This document shows positions 1-8,483 of a DNA stretch of 47,531 nt, in pieces. The stretch's first letter is position 1. Every line of letters starts with the position of its first letter. The stretch covers positions 1-47,531 of the forward strand of contig JAPKAI010000013.1 of NCBI GenBank assembly GCA_028825335.1, given 5' to 3'. The notes under the pieces are model-generated. The model worked only from the letters and a program-made list of their open reading frames with translations. It did not search any database and had not been told where the DNA came from. The translations under genes were made by a program, and so were the position numbers. Source of the DNA: Gammaproteobacteria bacterium (lineage in GTDB: Bacteria > Pseudomonadota > Gammaproteobacteria > Pseudomonadales > Pseudohongiellaceae).

Positions 1-2
1 AC

Positions 3-50
3 TATATCAATCCAGCGCTGGGAAGTGATTTCAAGATTAAAACCGAGTAA
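3..50 (+). CDS. Possible 3' end of a gene cut by the window edge
   Basis: One plus-strand frame is open from the window edge to a TAA at 48-50. It would encode a 15-residue tail that starts YINPALG and ends KIKTE. The composition looks like an ordinary protein C-terminus, but the piece is too short to assign to a family. The other two plus frames also stay open for a short distance, so chance is possible. No terminator hairpin is evident before the next gene at 266. Confidence 0.25.
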   Translation, partial: YINPALGSDFKIKTE

Positions 51-265
51 CTCGGCTGCAGCGTCTTGGTTGTAGGCAATCTAGCTTGTTTGCGCCGAGT
101 GGGGTCTAGGTCCCGGATGATGCGCGAGTCGTATGCGTTGGAAGCCGTTATCCTGCGCGCCGTTATCCTTTCAAAATGCTGGACAAGTGCCCACAGGGGC
201 GATACCTTCTGTGGGCTCGATAAGTTCAATCACTATTAATTCAATGCCCCGCACGGGAGAGAAAA

Positions 266-1426
266 ATGATAAGAAAGTCCCTATTTAATCTGACGCTCAC
301 AGCAGCGCTCGCATTCTTTGCCAGCTCAGCCAGCGTTTTCGCCCAAGACCTAGAATCGATTATGCCGTTTAAGGTTGGAACATTTGCCATCGATGGCATA
401 CCAACAGTTGGCCTAGTCGTACAGAACGACGAGTTGATCGTCGACCTTGCAGCCGCAAATCGCGCGTTGGAGCTTATACCCCGTTACGCCGCGCTAACTA
501 TACCCGGCGACTTGATTGGGATGATCTCACAATACGAATACGGCCTTAAGTATCGAGTCTACGAGATCGTAAATCATCTTGTGGCAGAGGATTTGTTGAA
601 TGGCGATATGCCAAACTATGTGCACCCTGTTAGTTCTGTGGACATCATGGCGCCGCTTCAATATCCGAGCAAGCTCATGAATGCGGCTGTGAACTTCTAC
701 ACTCACGCCTGTGAAGGCTGCAACGATGACGAGCGAGCAGCTCAAACTCTTGAACGCCAAGTGAACCGCGGCGTTCCCTATCTGTTCCTGAAGCCTACAC
801 GCGGAGCCATCATCGGTGACGGTGATGACATCCTTATGCCTTTCGGCCGTGACCGTATCGAATGGGAAGTCGAGATGGCTATCGTGTTTGGTCGTTCAGG
901 CAAGTACATCTCCGCAGACCGCGCTTACGATCATGTGTTTGGTTACATGGTAGCGATGGACATCTCTGACCGCGGAGGTCGTCCACCAGGTGGCTACGGC
1001 TCCGGTTCGGATTGGTTTGTTGGCAAGGGGCACGATACGTTCGCGCCACATGGTCCTTGGATCGTGCCAAAGGAATTCTACGGCGATCCTATGGAACGCT
1101 TACATCAGACTCTGGTTATTGACGGCGTGACCGTTCAGGAAGCTCGAGCGGGTGACATGATTCACAACATCCCTGAGCTGATCGAGTATGCCTCATCCTT
1201 GATCACGATCTTCCCAGGTGATGTTATGCAAAGCGGAACGTCTGGTGGAACGGGTGCGGGTCGAGTTGAGCGCGCGACTGGTTCCGGCTATCTTGTTGAT
1301 GGAGAGACAATTGAGGCCAGCATCGAGGGCATCGGTACTCTACACCACACGGTCAGGATTGAGACAAGTGTTCCGGGCGACCTGTCTGGTTCACAGTTGC
1401 CACCGGTTAGTTCTTATAGAAACTAG
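266..1426 (+). CDS. Exported fumarylacetoacetate hydrolase (FAH) family protein
   Basis: A 386-aa protein with a clear Sec signal peptide at residues 1-27 ending in an Ala-Gln site. The mature part carries an FAH-type catalytic domain at about residues 125-370. The DRIEWEVEMAIV stretch supplies the acidic metal ligands of the family, and the end has the typical MQSGTSGGTGAG and DGETIEASIEGIG blocks. FAH-family enzymes are hydrolases, decarboxylases or isomerases acting on beta-diketo or 2-oxo acids, usually with Mg or Mn in the cytoplasm. A signal peptide is therefore unusual, and the substrate cannot be read from sequence. A purine-rich GGGAGAG lies just before the ATG. It is monocistronic and followed by two hairpins. 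Confidence 0.85.
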   Translation: MIRKSLFNLTLTAALAFFASSASVFAQDLESIMPFKVGTFAIDGIPTVGLVVQNDELIVDLAAANRALELIPRYAALTIPGDLIGMISQYEYGLKYRVYEIVNHLVAEDLLNGDMPNYVHPVSSVDIMAPLQYPSKLMNAAVNFYTHACEGCNDDERAAQTLERQVNRGVPYLFLKPTRGAIIGDGDDILMPFGRDRIEWEVEMAIVFGRSGKYISADRAYDHVFGYMVAMDISDRGGRPPGGYGSGSDWFVGKGHDTFAPHGPWIVPKEFYGDPMERLHQTLVIDGVTVQEARAGDMIHNIPELIEYASSLITIFPGDVMQSGTSGGTGAGRVERATGSGYLVDGETIEASIEGIGTLHHTVRIETSVPGDLSGSQLPPVSSYRN

Positions 1427-1438
1427 CTAGTAACAACT

Positions 1439-1511
1439 TAAGCACTGTTAAGTGCTTAGAGCGCAAAGAGGGGGCGGAATTCATTTGCAAAAATGAAGCC
1501 GCCTTTTTTTT
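1439..1511 (+). terminator. Tandem hairpins, the second a strong rho-independent terminator
   Basis: The first hairpin has TAAGCACT pairing with AGTGCTTA around a 4-nt loop (1439-1458). The second pairs GGCGG/CCGCC with inner TTCATT/AATGAA (1473-1503) and is followed directly by a run of T to 1511. It lies just after the FAH-family gene stop at 1426, so it should end that transcript. Confidence 0.85.
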
Positions 1512-1643
1512 GACAATTATTCTGCAGATGAAGAAAGCTCTATTCGATAGTAGCTATAGAAGCAGCATTTATTAGCGTGACTAGACAGGCTCGACCCTAT
1601 TTCCAGTTGAGTGGGAAGCATTGAAAGGTTTCTAAAAAAATGC

Positions 1644-1678
1644 TCAGAGAAAAACACAATTGTGTAGTGTTGCTCTGA
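1644..1678. repeat. TCAGAG...CTCTGA hairpin with inner palindrome
   Basis: TCAGAG (1644-1649) pairs with CTCTGA (1673-1678), and a 12-bp palindrome ACACAATTGTGT (1654-1665) lies inside. It sits just beyond the stop of the minus-strand small membrane genes, so it may end that transcript. The outer motif recurs in hairpins at 25617-25655 and 42078-42119 and in a longer element at 9949-10141. Confidence 0.45.
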
Positions 1679-1693
1679 CCCTATTATTACCAA

Positions 1694-1834
1694 TCACTCA
1701 TTGACAGACGCTGGGCCTTTAGCTTGAGAAGGTTCTTTGCTCACGAAAAGAAATTCACGAACCGAAAAATAGAGGCCTGTGATCATTAGAGCAAAAACTA
1801 GCATAGCGATATAAAATAGCGTCATAGGGCTCAT
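1694..1834 (-). CDS. 46-aa single-pass membrane protein
   Basis: A 46-aa protein with one hydrophobic helix (about residues 4-26) followed by a basic, then polar tail. I chose the ATG at 1834 because it overlaps the stop of the upstream gene as ATGA, a classic coupling arrangement. An upstream in-frame start at 1900 would add 22 residues but would overlap the neighbour by 70 nt. A purine-rich GGGCGGAAA precedes the chosen start. It is the last of three small membrane genes read in the same direction. I do not recognise the family; a small accessory subunit of a membrane complex or transporter is one guess. Confidence 0.55.
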   Translation of the reverse strand: MSPMTLFYIAMLVFALMITGLYFSVREFLFVSKEPSQAKGPASVNE

Positions 1835-2010
1835 GATTTCCGCCCAGCTATCGCCATAAGTTTGAAATAGATCCCAAAACACAGTATTGAAGGCACCCAT
1901 ACCGCGGTGAAGAGCCCTTCATCATAATTGCCTGAGAACCAAAGGAAGCCAGATACGGCAAACGATATTGCCACTGCCATTAGTAAAAAAAAGTCTGATT
2001 GTTTGAACAT
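1831..2010 (-). CDS. 59-aa two-helix membrane protein
   Basis: A 59-aa protein that looks like two membrane helices (about residues 7-22 and 34-52) joined by a short loop containing an Asn-Tyr-Asp-Glu-Gly patch. The ATG at 2010 has an excellent ribosome binding site (GAGGAAGGAAT just upstream), so I prefer it to the start 14 codons further up. Its stop overlaps the start of the next gene by ATGA, and the preceding gene ends 13 nt upstream, which indicates one operon. Function unknown. Confidence 0.65.
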   Translation of the reverse strand: MFKQSDFFLLMAVAISFAVSGFLWFSGNYDEGLFTAVWVPSILCFGIYFKLMAIAGRKS

Positions 2011-2023
2011 ATTCCTTCCTCTA

Positions 2024-2245
2024 TTACTCTTCAAAAAACCCAATAGCAGCAAGCAAACAGCCTACAACAGCAATTCCAGCGAGAGTTCTTACTCCGCTGT
2101 GACCTAAAAGTGCAAATGATTCCAGCTCAAAGACACCGAGAAGCACACTCGCAGCAAGAAGGATCGAGAGAATCAGTAATCCTATGCCAGAAAATACGCA
2201 GGCTTTTCTTGTGCGGGTCAGGTTTCCAGTGTGAAAAAATTTCAT
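2024..2245 (-). CDS. 73-aa two-helix membrane protein
   Basis: A 73-aa protein with a basic N-terminus and two hydrophobic segments (about residues 15-36 and 47-68). It ends in a Phe-Phe-Glu-Glu tail. I place the start at the ATG at 2245; a GTG at 2287 would add 14 residues, and neither has a strong ribosome binding site. It is the first gene of the small-protein operon. About 240 nt separate it from the stop of the ADP-ribosylglycohydrolase gene, so it probably has its own promoter, though I could not identify one. No family recognised. Confidence 0.55.
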   Translation of the reverse strand: MKFFHTGNLTRTRKACVFSGIGLLILSILLAASVLLGVFELESFALLGHSGVRTLAGIAVVGCLLAAIGFFEE

Positions 2246-2488
2246 AATGTTTTGATTGTCTGCATAACAATATAAGATTACGCCCACTGTGACACTTTGG
2301 ATCTATCGCATGCGAAAAGAGGGCTCGATGGAATGCTAGTAAGCTGAAATTGTGAAGGCGATCAAATTTCTACCGATTAGAGAGTCCCTAGAACTGAGTC
2401 GGTGCCGCTAGAGCACAGGCACAATCCCAGCTGAGAATTCTGAATCGTGTTGGTTGCGACGCCGGTAGCATTGTAGCTGCCAGAGTCT

Positions 2489-3580
2489 TCAGTTCAGTAG
2501 TGCAGTTATTTCTTCTTCGATAAGTACTCTATCTCGCAGCTGATCATAGAGCTCATTTGGAATACAGCTGTTAGCGAGACCCAAAATGGCCCCCAATACA
2601 GTGCCGCGATGTACATTGTCACCGCAGAGATTGGCGTTTGCCATTAAGCCAGCCTTCGTCTTATCTGCATATTTGTAGGCGAGATACAGAACGCTAGGCC
2701 AAGAGTCACTTATATAGCAGGCACTGGAGAACAGACGACCTACAACGTCACTGTCACAATGCACCTTGCTTAGCAACTCGGGCATCGCCATTCCGATGCT
2801 GCGCTTCGCCCAGGCAGCTATAGTTTCTTGACCCGTGTCCGCCTCTGGTCGAAATAGTAGTGCGTCTAATAGTCCGACATAATCGCGGCAAACTTTTGCC
2901 AAGAACTCTTCTGGATGGGTAAGCTGCAAATGCTTGTGACAGATTGTTTGGACGACCTCGAGTGAAGTGCCCCGTAGGCGCTCAGAAATTACTATAGGAG
3001 CTATTGTTACTAAGCCTCCGATAGATGCCGTATCGTGTGTCACGGCGCCGCATTTATTGCGAGCTTTTCCAGCAGACAAGTTTGCAAAGAACCCTCGATG
3101 GTAGGACTCGGCGTAAGTATCTGGATGCAATGCAGGATCGGCTGTCATCAATTGGATATAGGCATCAAGAAATAGATCCTCATCGTAGTGGCCGCCGTTG
3201 GCGGCAAGGGTTCGCATTGTGGTTCTGGCGCAATGCGCATTAAGCGTATTCTCACCGGCGCACATACCCTGATGATAGTGCTGGTTTGATTGGATCCAAA
3301 ACTTGCGCTTACCCTTGAGAATTACGTCACCTACAATTTCGGCCTTAAGTTTTTTCGAACGATGGGAATTGCGCCCGCCTTGCTTGGTAGAGTGCAGTGA
3401 CATAATCGAAGAAGGGTGATGCTTAGGTGCAGCTTCTAGCTTCGTTATGCCGCCGGAAAACTGTTTAAAGATGTCCATTGGGTTGTAATACCAATGCACA
3501 GGCATAGCTAAAGAATCTCCGACAAACATGGATTGTAGTGAGGCTGCTGCACGCTGCTTAGAAAGGGATAATCTATCCAT
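2489..3580 (-). CDS. ADP-ribosylglycohydrolase (DraG/ARH) family protein
   Basis: A 363-aa cytoplasmic protein with the hallmarks of the ADP-ribosylglycohydrolase fold. These are the N-terminal GDSLAMPVHWYY block, where the acidic residue belongs to a metal-binding site, and the C-terminal GDNVHRGTVLGAILG block, which supplies the second metal-ligand cluster. Family members remove ADP-ribose from proteins or small molecules, or hydrolyse related N-glycosidic bonds, using two Mg or Mn ions. The ATG at 3580 follows AGAGAAG. It is transcribed away from the ovothiol cluster and shares a 193-nt divergent promoter region with it. Nothing nearby encodes an ADP-ribosyltransferase, so the substrate is open. 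Confidence 0.85.
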   Translation of the reverse strand: MDRLSLSKQRAAASLQSMFVGDSLAMPVHWYYNPMDIFKQFSGGITKLEAAPKHHPSSIMSLHSTKQGGRNSHRSKKLKAEIVGDVILKGKRKFWIQSNQHYHQGMCAGENTLNAHCARTTMRTLAANGGHYDEDLFLDAYIQLMTADPALHPDTYAESYHRGFFANLSAGKARNKCGAVTHDTASIGGLVTIAPIVISERLRGTSLEVVQTICHKHLQLTHPEEFLAKVCRDYVGLLDALLFRPEADTGQETIAAWAKRSIGMAMPELLSKVHCDSDVVGRLFSSACYISDSWPSVLYLAYKYADKTKAGLMANANLCGDNVHRGTVLGAILGLANSCIPNELYDQLRDRVLIEEEITALLN

Positions 3581-3773
3581 TTTACTTCTCTATACTTTAA
3601 TAACGGTTTTACCAAGGTTTGAGTGATAATAAAGATACGCCGGGCAAGCAAATATGGATTTCTATGGCTGAATCTTTAGCATGCTGTTAGGGTGGAATTC
3701 TTTGTTCTAGTAGAATAAGCAATCAGCGCATTATATTTTTGCCCGTAAATTTTAGCGTTAGAGTAGTGCCGTT

Positions 3774-5147
3774 ATGACAGCATCGAAACTCAGCACGGCG
3801 CAGTTAGAGAGAAACCTGCGCAGCTTCATTATTTTTCGATTGTTCTATTCCGCCCGCTTCTACTACCCTGTGTTTACTGTGTTGTTCTTGGACTATGGCC
3901 TGACTCTAGAACAATTCGCTATTCTCAATATTGTATGGGCGCTGACTATTGTGCTGGCGGAAGTGCCATCGGGCGCTCTGGCGGATATCGTCGGGCGTAA
4001 GCGCTTGGTGGTTTTTGCAGCGATAATGATGGTGCTTGAGTTGAGTCTGATCGTATTTTCGCCCATTGGCGCTTCTTCGCTTCTGTTCCCATTGTTTCTC
4101 GCGAACAGGATTTGTTCCGGTTTGTCCGAAGCTGCAGCTAGCGGAGCCGACGAGGCATTGGCCTATGACTCGCTTAAGGCTCTAGGTCGCGAAGATGATT
4201 GGTCGCGAATTCTGCAGCGCACAACACAAGTTGTTTCCATCGGGTTTTTCATCACAATGATTCTTGGTGCATTCGCCTATGATCCGAACATTGTGAATGG
4301 CTTGCTAGCGGCCATAGACTCGCAGTGGCAATTATCCAATAACCTCATAATCCGTCTGCCGGTAATTTTGACGCTGATCACTTCGTTTATCGTGCTGGTC
4401 ACAGCGCTAGGGTTTCATGATATTGATGTCGAGGGGGACGAATCCTCCGATTCACAGAAGCCTTCGGAAAAGTCTTTGTTAGATCCTTTTCGGAAAATAG
4501 TCGTTGCCGGAAAATGGACAATCAATCACCGGTTTGTGTTGTTTGTCATCTTAGCGGCACTTGCTTTGGACAGCGTGGGCAGGCAATTCGTGGTGCTTGC
4601 TAGCGAGTACTATCGTGTAATTGACATACCGGTGAGTTGGTTCGGGTTTATTGGCGCAGGTATGTCCTTGGTGGGAATAGTGAATGCTATATTCTCTCGC
4701 TACCTAGTGACAAACCACTCGCCGCTATTTAATTTTTTAACACTCTCCTCTTTATTAATGGCAGGGCTGATTGGGCTCGGTTTCGCTATTCCGTATTACG
4801 GTGTAATTTTCGCGGTGGGTGCGTTCGCAATGATGGGAATGGTGCAGTTTCAGTCTAGCTACTACATCAATAAGGAAGTCGATTCTGTCCATAGAGCGAC
4901 CGTGCTCAGCTTTAAGGGGCTTGCTCTGAATTTGGGGCTTGGGTTCGCGAGTCTTCTATATACTGGCTACGTTGCGCTGCTCAGAACGCAGCAAGAAGGC
5001 ATAGTGCCCGAAGCTGAACTACGAGATGTCATATTCTTGGATGCTCTGCGCGGCTTCCCTATCTACTTCTTAGGACTCTTCTTAATTGTCTTGCTGCTCG
5101 GCCGAGCATTGATTAAACCCCTAAGCGCAGTTCTCTCCAAACGCTAG
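3774..5147 (+). CDS. Major facilitator superfamily transporter
   Basis: A 457-aa polytopic membrane protein. After a short cytoplasmic N-terminus come hydrophobic helices in the MFS pattern. The helix 2-3 loop carries GALADIVGRKR, a good match to the MFS signature G-x-x-x-D-x-x-G-R-R/K. A hydrophilic central loop (about residues 220-240, Ser/Asp/Glu-rich) separates two six-helix halves. The gene lies 83 nt upstream of ovoA in the same direction with no terminator between, so it is probably co-transcribed with the ovothiol genes. Transport of ovothiol or its histidine/cysteine precursors is an inference from position only. Confidence 0.85.
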   Translation: MTASKLSTAQLERNLRSFIIFRLFYSARFYYPVFTVLFLDYGLTLEQFAILNIVWALTIVLAEVPSGALADIVGRKRLVVFAAIMMVLELSLIVFSPIGASSLLFPLFLANRICSGLSEAAASGADEALAYDSLKALGREDDWSRILQRTTQVVSIGFFITMILGAFAYDPNIVNGLLAAIDSQWQLSNNLIIRLPVILTLITSFIVLVTALGFHDIDVEGDESSDSQKPSEKSLLDPFRKIVVAGKWTINHRFVLFVILAALALDSVGRQFVVLASEYYRVIDIPVSWFGFIGAGMSLVGIVNAIFSRYLVTNHSPLFNFLTLSSLLMAGLIGLGFAIPYYGVIFAVGAFAMMGMVQFQSSYYINKEVDSVHRATVLSFKGLALNLGLGFASLLYTGYVALLRTQQEGIVPEAELRDVIFLDALRGFPIYFLGLFLIVLLLGRALIKPLSAVLSKR

Positions 5148-5230
5148 AATCCTAGAAGGAAATAAAATGGCAGTCTAGCTAATCTGAGCTGCTAGTTATT
5201 GCGTATTACTTGGAATCGTTTTAATAATAG

Positions 5231-7381
5231 GTGAAAGAATTGCAGTCCCTATCAAGTAAGTACGCGACATCACATAAAGCTCTACCAATGCCCCGCTTCA
5301 TTTCCCTCGACGGCACAGATGTCGAAGCCAAGCGGCAGCAGTTGTTAGGTTATTTCGTCTCTACGTGGGAGCAGTATGAAGCTCTCTTCGCTGCGCTTAA
5401 GGATGAAGCCTTGTACGCCAGAGCCGAGTCCCTGCGGCACCCGCTGATCTTCTATTTCGGGCATACGGCAACCTTCTATGTGAATAAGATGATATTGGCT
5501 CAGTTTACTGACGCGCGTGTAGATTCTGAATTGGAGGCCATGTTCGCAATCGGCGTCGACGAGATGTCCTGGGATGATCTGGATTCCTCGCACTATGACT
5601 GGCCAACAAGGGCAGTCGCCAAAGCCTACCGCGACAAGGTTAAGGCGCGAATCTGTGCCTTCATCAAATCCATGCAGATCACACTGCCTATCACCCAGCA
5701 ATGCCCGGCATGGTTGATCTTGATGGGCATTGAGCATGAGCGGATTCATCTAGAGACCTCGTCTGTGATCATGCGTATGTTGCCGCTAAATCTCATCGAC
5801 AGCGCACAGGCCGAATCATGGCCAGTTTGCGCCGAGTCAGGTATCGCACCGGCTGTGGAATGGTTGCCGATACCTGCGACTACGGTAAAGCTCGGCAAGG
5901 ATGACAGTGATCGTAGCTATGGTTGGGACAACGAGTACGGTTACGATAAACAAAAGATAGAGCAATTTAAGGTCGCTACTACCTTGGTAAGTAATCAGGA
6001 TTTCCTCAAATTTGTGCAGGCTTGGGGTTACAAGAAAGCTCGCTACTGGACAGCAGAAGGGAGGCAGTGGCTGGACTACGCCCAGGCACTGTATCCTAGA
6101 TTTTGGCGAGCTACGCTGGACGGTAAGTATCTGCAGAGGAATCTATTCTCGGAGATGCCCTTGCCGATGGATTGGCCAGTCGAGGTGAATTATCTGGAGG
6201 CGAAGGCCTACTGTAATTGGATGGCCGAACGCACTGGCGAGCCAGTAAGATTGCCAGTGGAGGCCGAATGGTCTGCGCTTCGCCAGTCAGAATTAGGGAG
6301 CACTCCAGGTGAAGGCAATATTAATCTAGAGCAATATGCCTCGTCTTGTCCGGTGGCGAAAAACCGGCAGGGAAGAATGTATGATGTCACTGGCAACGTC
6401 TGGCAATGGACAGAATCACCTATCGATGGTTATCCAGGCTTTGATGTGCATTCTTGGTATGACGATTTCTCGACACCAACTTTTGATGGTAAGCACAACT
6501 TAATCAAGGGAGGGTCCTGGATATCTACAGGAAACGAAACTCTTGCTTCATCGCGCTACGCATTTCGCCGACACTTTTTTCAACATGCAGGATTTAGAAT
6601 GGTTATATCTGAGCAAGAGCCAGAAATACAGGCACAACATAACGTTTACGAAACAGATGATTTGATTGCGCAGTACTGTGAGTTCCACTACGGCAATGAA
6701 TATTTTTCTGTCAAAAATTTCCCAGTTGCGTGCGTGCAGACTCTCATGAGTTATGTGCAAGCGAATAGTATTGCTACAGACAGGGCGCTCGATTTAGGTT
6801 GTGCGGTAGGTCGGTCCTCGTTTGAATTGGCGAAGAGTTTTCAGCATGTGGATGCGTTAGATTTTTCTGCGCGCTTCGTGCAGCAAGGAGCGAAGCTGCA
6901 GGCACACAACCGGCTGCGCTATACGGTTCCAGTAGAGGGTGACATCGTCGAGTACCGAGAAGTTTTACTGGACAAGTTGGGCTATGACGACGTGAAGGAC
7001 CGTATTGATTTCTTGCAGGGTGACGCATGTAATTTGAAGCAGCAGTTCGCCAACTACAATGTAGTTTTCGCTGGAAATCTAATCGACCGGCTCTATGATC
7101 CAGCGATGTTTCTGAATGATATTCAAGAGAGGATCCTATCCGGCGGATTATTGGTTTTGACCTCACCTTACACTTGGCTGGAAGAATATACTGATAAGAG
7201 CAACTGGTTAGGGGGGGTGAAAGTAAATGGCGAAAACGTCAGCACCCTAGATGCGCTTAAACAAGAGCTCGCTGACAGCTTCGACTTTGAAGAAGCGGTG
7301 GACGTGCCATTCGTAATACGTGAGACTGCCCGAAAGTACCAACATACCGTTGCACAGATGACCATATGGCGTAAGCGTTAG
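5231..7381 (+). CDS. ovoA: OvoA: 5-histidylcysteine sulfoxide synthase / 4-mercaptohistidine N1-methyltransferase
   Basis: A 716-aa three-domain enzyme with the full OvoA architecture. The N-terminal DinB-like domain (about 40-185) holds the non-haem iron triad: His78 in YFGHT, and His169 and His173 in EHERIHLE. A formylglycine-generating-enzyme/C-type-lectin fold follows (about 210-455), with GNVWQWTES and IKGGSW blocks. The C-terminal SAM methyltransferase starts with ALDLGCAVGRS at 519-529. OvoA joins histidine C5 to cysteine with oxygen and later methylates the imidazole, giving ovothiol A. The start is a GTG with a poor ribosome binding site; an ATG at 5288 (MPRFISLDG) would also keep all domains. 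It ends 10 nt before ovoB. Confidence 0.95.
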   Translation: MKELQSLSSKYATSHKALPMPRFISLDGTDVEAKRQQLLGYFVSTWEQYEALFAALKDEALYARAESLRHPLIFYFGHTATFYVNKMILAQFTDARVDSELEAMFAIGVDEMSWDDLDSSHYDWPTRAVAKAYRDKVKARICAFIKSMQITLPITQQCPAWLILMGIEHERIHLETSSVIMRMLPLNLIDSAQAESWPVCAESGIAPAVEWLPIPATTVKLGKDDSDRSYGWDNEYGYDKQKIEQFKVATTLVSNQDFLKFVQAWGYKKARYWTAEGRQWLDYAQALYPRFWRATLDGKYLQRNLFSEMPLPMDWPVEVNYLEAKAYCNWMAERTGEPVRLPVEAEWSALRQSELGSTPGEGNINLEQYASSCPVAKNRQGRMYDVTGNVWQWTESPIDGYPGFDVHSWYDDFSTPTFDGKHNLIKGGSWISTGNETLASSRYAFRRHFFQHAGFRMVISEQEPEIQAQHNVYETDDLIAQYCEFHYGNEYFSVKNFPVACVQTLMSYVQANSIATDRALDLGCAVGRSSFELAKSFQHVDALDFSARFVQQGAKLQAHNRLRYTVPVEGDIVEYREVLLDKLGYDDVKDRIDFLQGDACNLKQQFANYNVVFAGNLIDRLYDPAMFLNDIQERILSGGLLVLTSPYTWLEEYTDKSNWLGGVKVNGENVSTLDALKQELADSFDFEEAVDVPFVIRETARKYQHTVAQMTIWRKR

Positions 7382-7391
7382 GACGAGAAGC

Positions 7392-8483
7392 ATGCAATTT
7401 CGAGCGATGAAGCATCATGATTTTTATGAAAGCCTGCCGAGGCGTGCTCGCTATAACCTAAGCGATGCCTGTGGTGCGACAGCGACTCTGCAAGATATTC
7501 TGAGCAGTGATGAAATTGCGACTATAGCGTCAGTGCCTTTGATTTATGGCAGCGTGGAGGGGAGGAATGATCTGCGTGCCGGCATCTACAATTTATATCA
7601 GCATCTCTACCCCGAACTGGGTCTCGATCACATCACTGTGCTGAGTGGTACAGAGGAAGGGCTATTCTCTATCATGGCTTGCATCCTAGAACCTGGCGAT
7701 GAGGTGATTGGGATGCTACCTTGTTATCCGTCACTTTCTGATCTGCCGGCGTGTTTCGGCGGTGTTTTCAAATCAGTGGAGCTCAAATCTGAAAACCGCT
7801 GGCAGCCATCCATTGAAGATTTCGCTGCACAGATCAGTGGCCGCACGAAAGCGATAGTAATAAATTCTCCACACAACCCAACGGGCATGCTGCTAAACCA
7901 GAGCTTCATAGATAGTCTAATTGCTCTTTGTGATCAGCATGGACTGTATCTGATTTCAGACGACGTATTCGCGTTCTCAGATTTTTCCGGAATCGGCAGT
8001 CAGTTCAATATACTGAAATACAAAAAAGCTATACTAGCGAATGTGCTCTCTAAGACCTTCGGATTACCCGGAGTGCGCATCGGCTGGGTAATGACCAGAA
8101 ACGAGAAGCTAAGCAAATCGATTCGTGACCTGAAAACTTATAATAGTATTTGTCAGTCGCAGCTCGATGAGCAGGTAGCCTGTTTTGTAATGCAAAAAGC
8201 TGATGCCATTATCAAGCGTAATAATGAAATCGTGCGCGGGAATATTGAATTGTTTGCTGGCTTCGTGGCTGGCAATGATTCTTTAAGCTGGCATAGACCA
8301 GAAGCGGGGATGCTGGGCTTAGTGCATTCAAGCGAGCCTCTTAAGCCTCTGCTCGATTCTTGGTTCGAGAAAGACGTGCTAGCTCTGCCTGGAGAATTAT
8401 TCGGTATAGAGGGAGATTACTTTCGAGTGGGCTTTGGTAAAACAGATTTCTCGGAGGCGCTCGCGCGCGTTTTCGTCGATTAG
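7392..8483 (+). CDS. ovoB: OvoB: PLP-dependent histidylcysteine-sulfoxide C-S lyase
   Basis: A 363-aa fold-type I aminotransferase-like protein. It has the SPHNPTG block, the SDDVF acidic cofactor-binding stretch, the Schiff-base Lys221 in SKTFGLPGVRIGW, and a late FRVGFG arginine. On sequence alone it would be a class I/II aminotransferase. Position 10 nt after ovoA makes it the OvoB-type lyase that cleaves the OvoA sulfoxide product to give 5-thiohistidine. The start ATG at 7392 follows AGGACGAG; an internal ATG at 7407 is possible. Assignment to OvoB is strong by context, since OvoA and OvoB genes are known to be adjacent in other bacteria. Confidence 0.88.
   Translation: MQFRAMKHHDFYESLPRRARYNLSDACGATATLQDILSSDEIATIASVPLIYGSVEGRNDLRAGIYNLYQHLYPELGLDHITVLSGTEEGLFSIMACILEPGDEVIGMLPCYPSLSDLPACFGGVFKSVELKSENRWQPSIEDFAAQISGRTKAIVINSPHNPTGMLLNQSFIDSLIALCDQHGLYLISDDVFAFSDFSGIGSQFNILKYKKAILANVLSKTFGLPGVRIGWVMTRNEKLSKSIRDLKTYNSICQSQLDEQVACFVMQKADAIIKRNNEIVRGNIELFAGFVAGNDSLSWHRPEAGMLGLVHSSEPLKPLLDSWFEKDVLALPGELFGIEGDYFRVGFGKTDFSEALARVFVD

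Noticed and set aside
144-169. Direct repeat of GCCGTTATCCT, 15 nt apart
   Set aside because: Two copies only, short, and no gene or hairpin context.
2-229. 75-codon open frame on the minus strand at the left edge
   Set aside because: Composition is Arg/Ser/Thr-rich with no domain or ribosome binding site. The opposite strand ends in a more protein-like tail.
5345-5749. 134-codon antisense frame inside ovoA
   Set aside because: It lies fully inside a strongly conserved gene and has the character of a codon-bias shadow.
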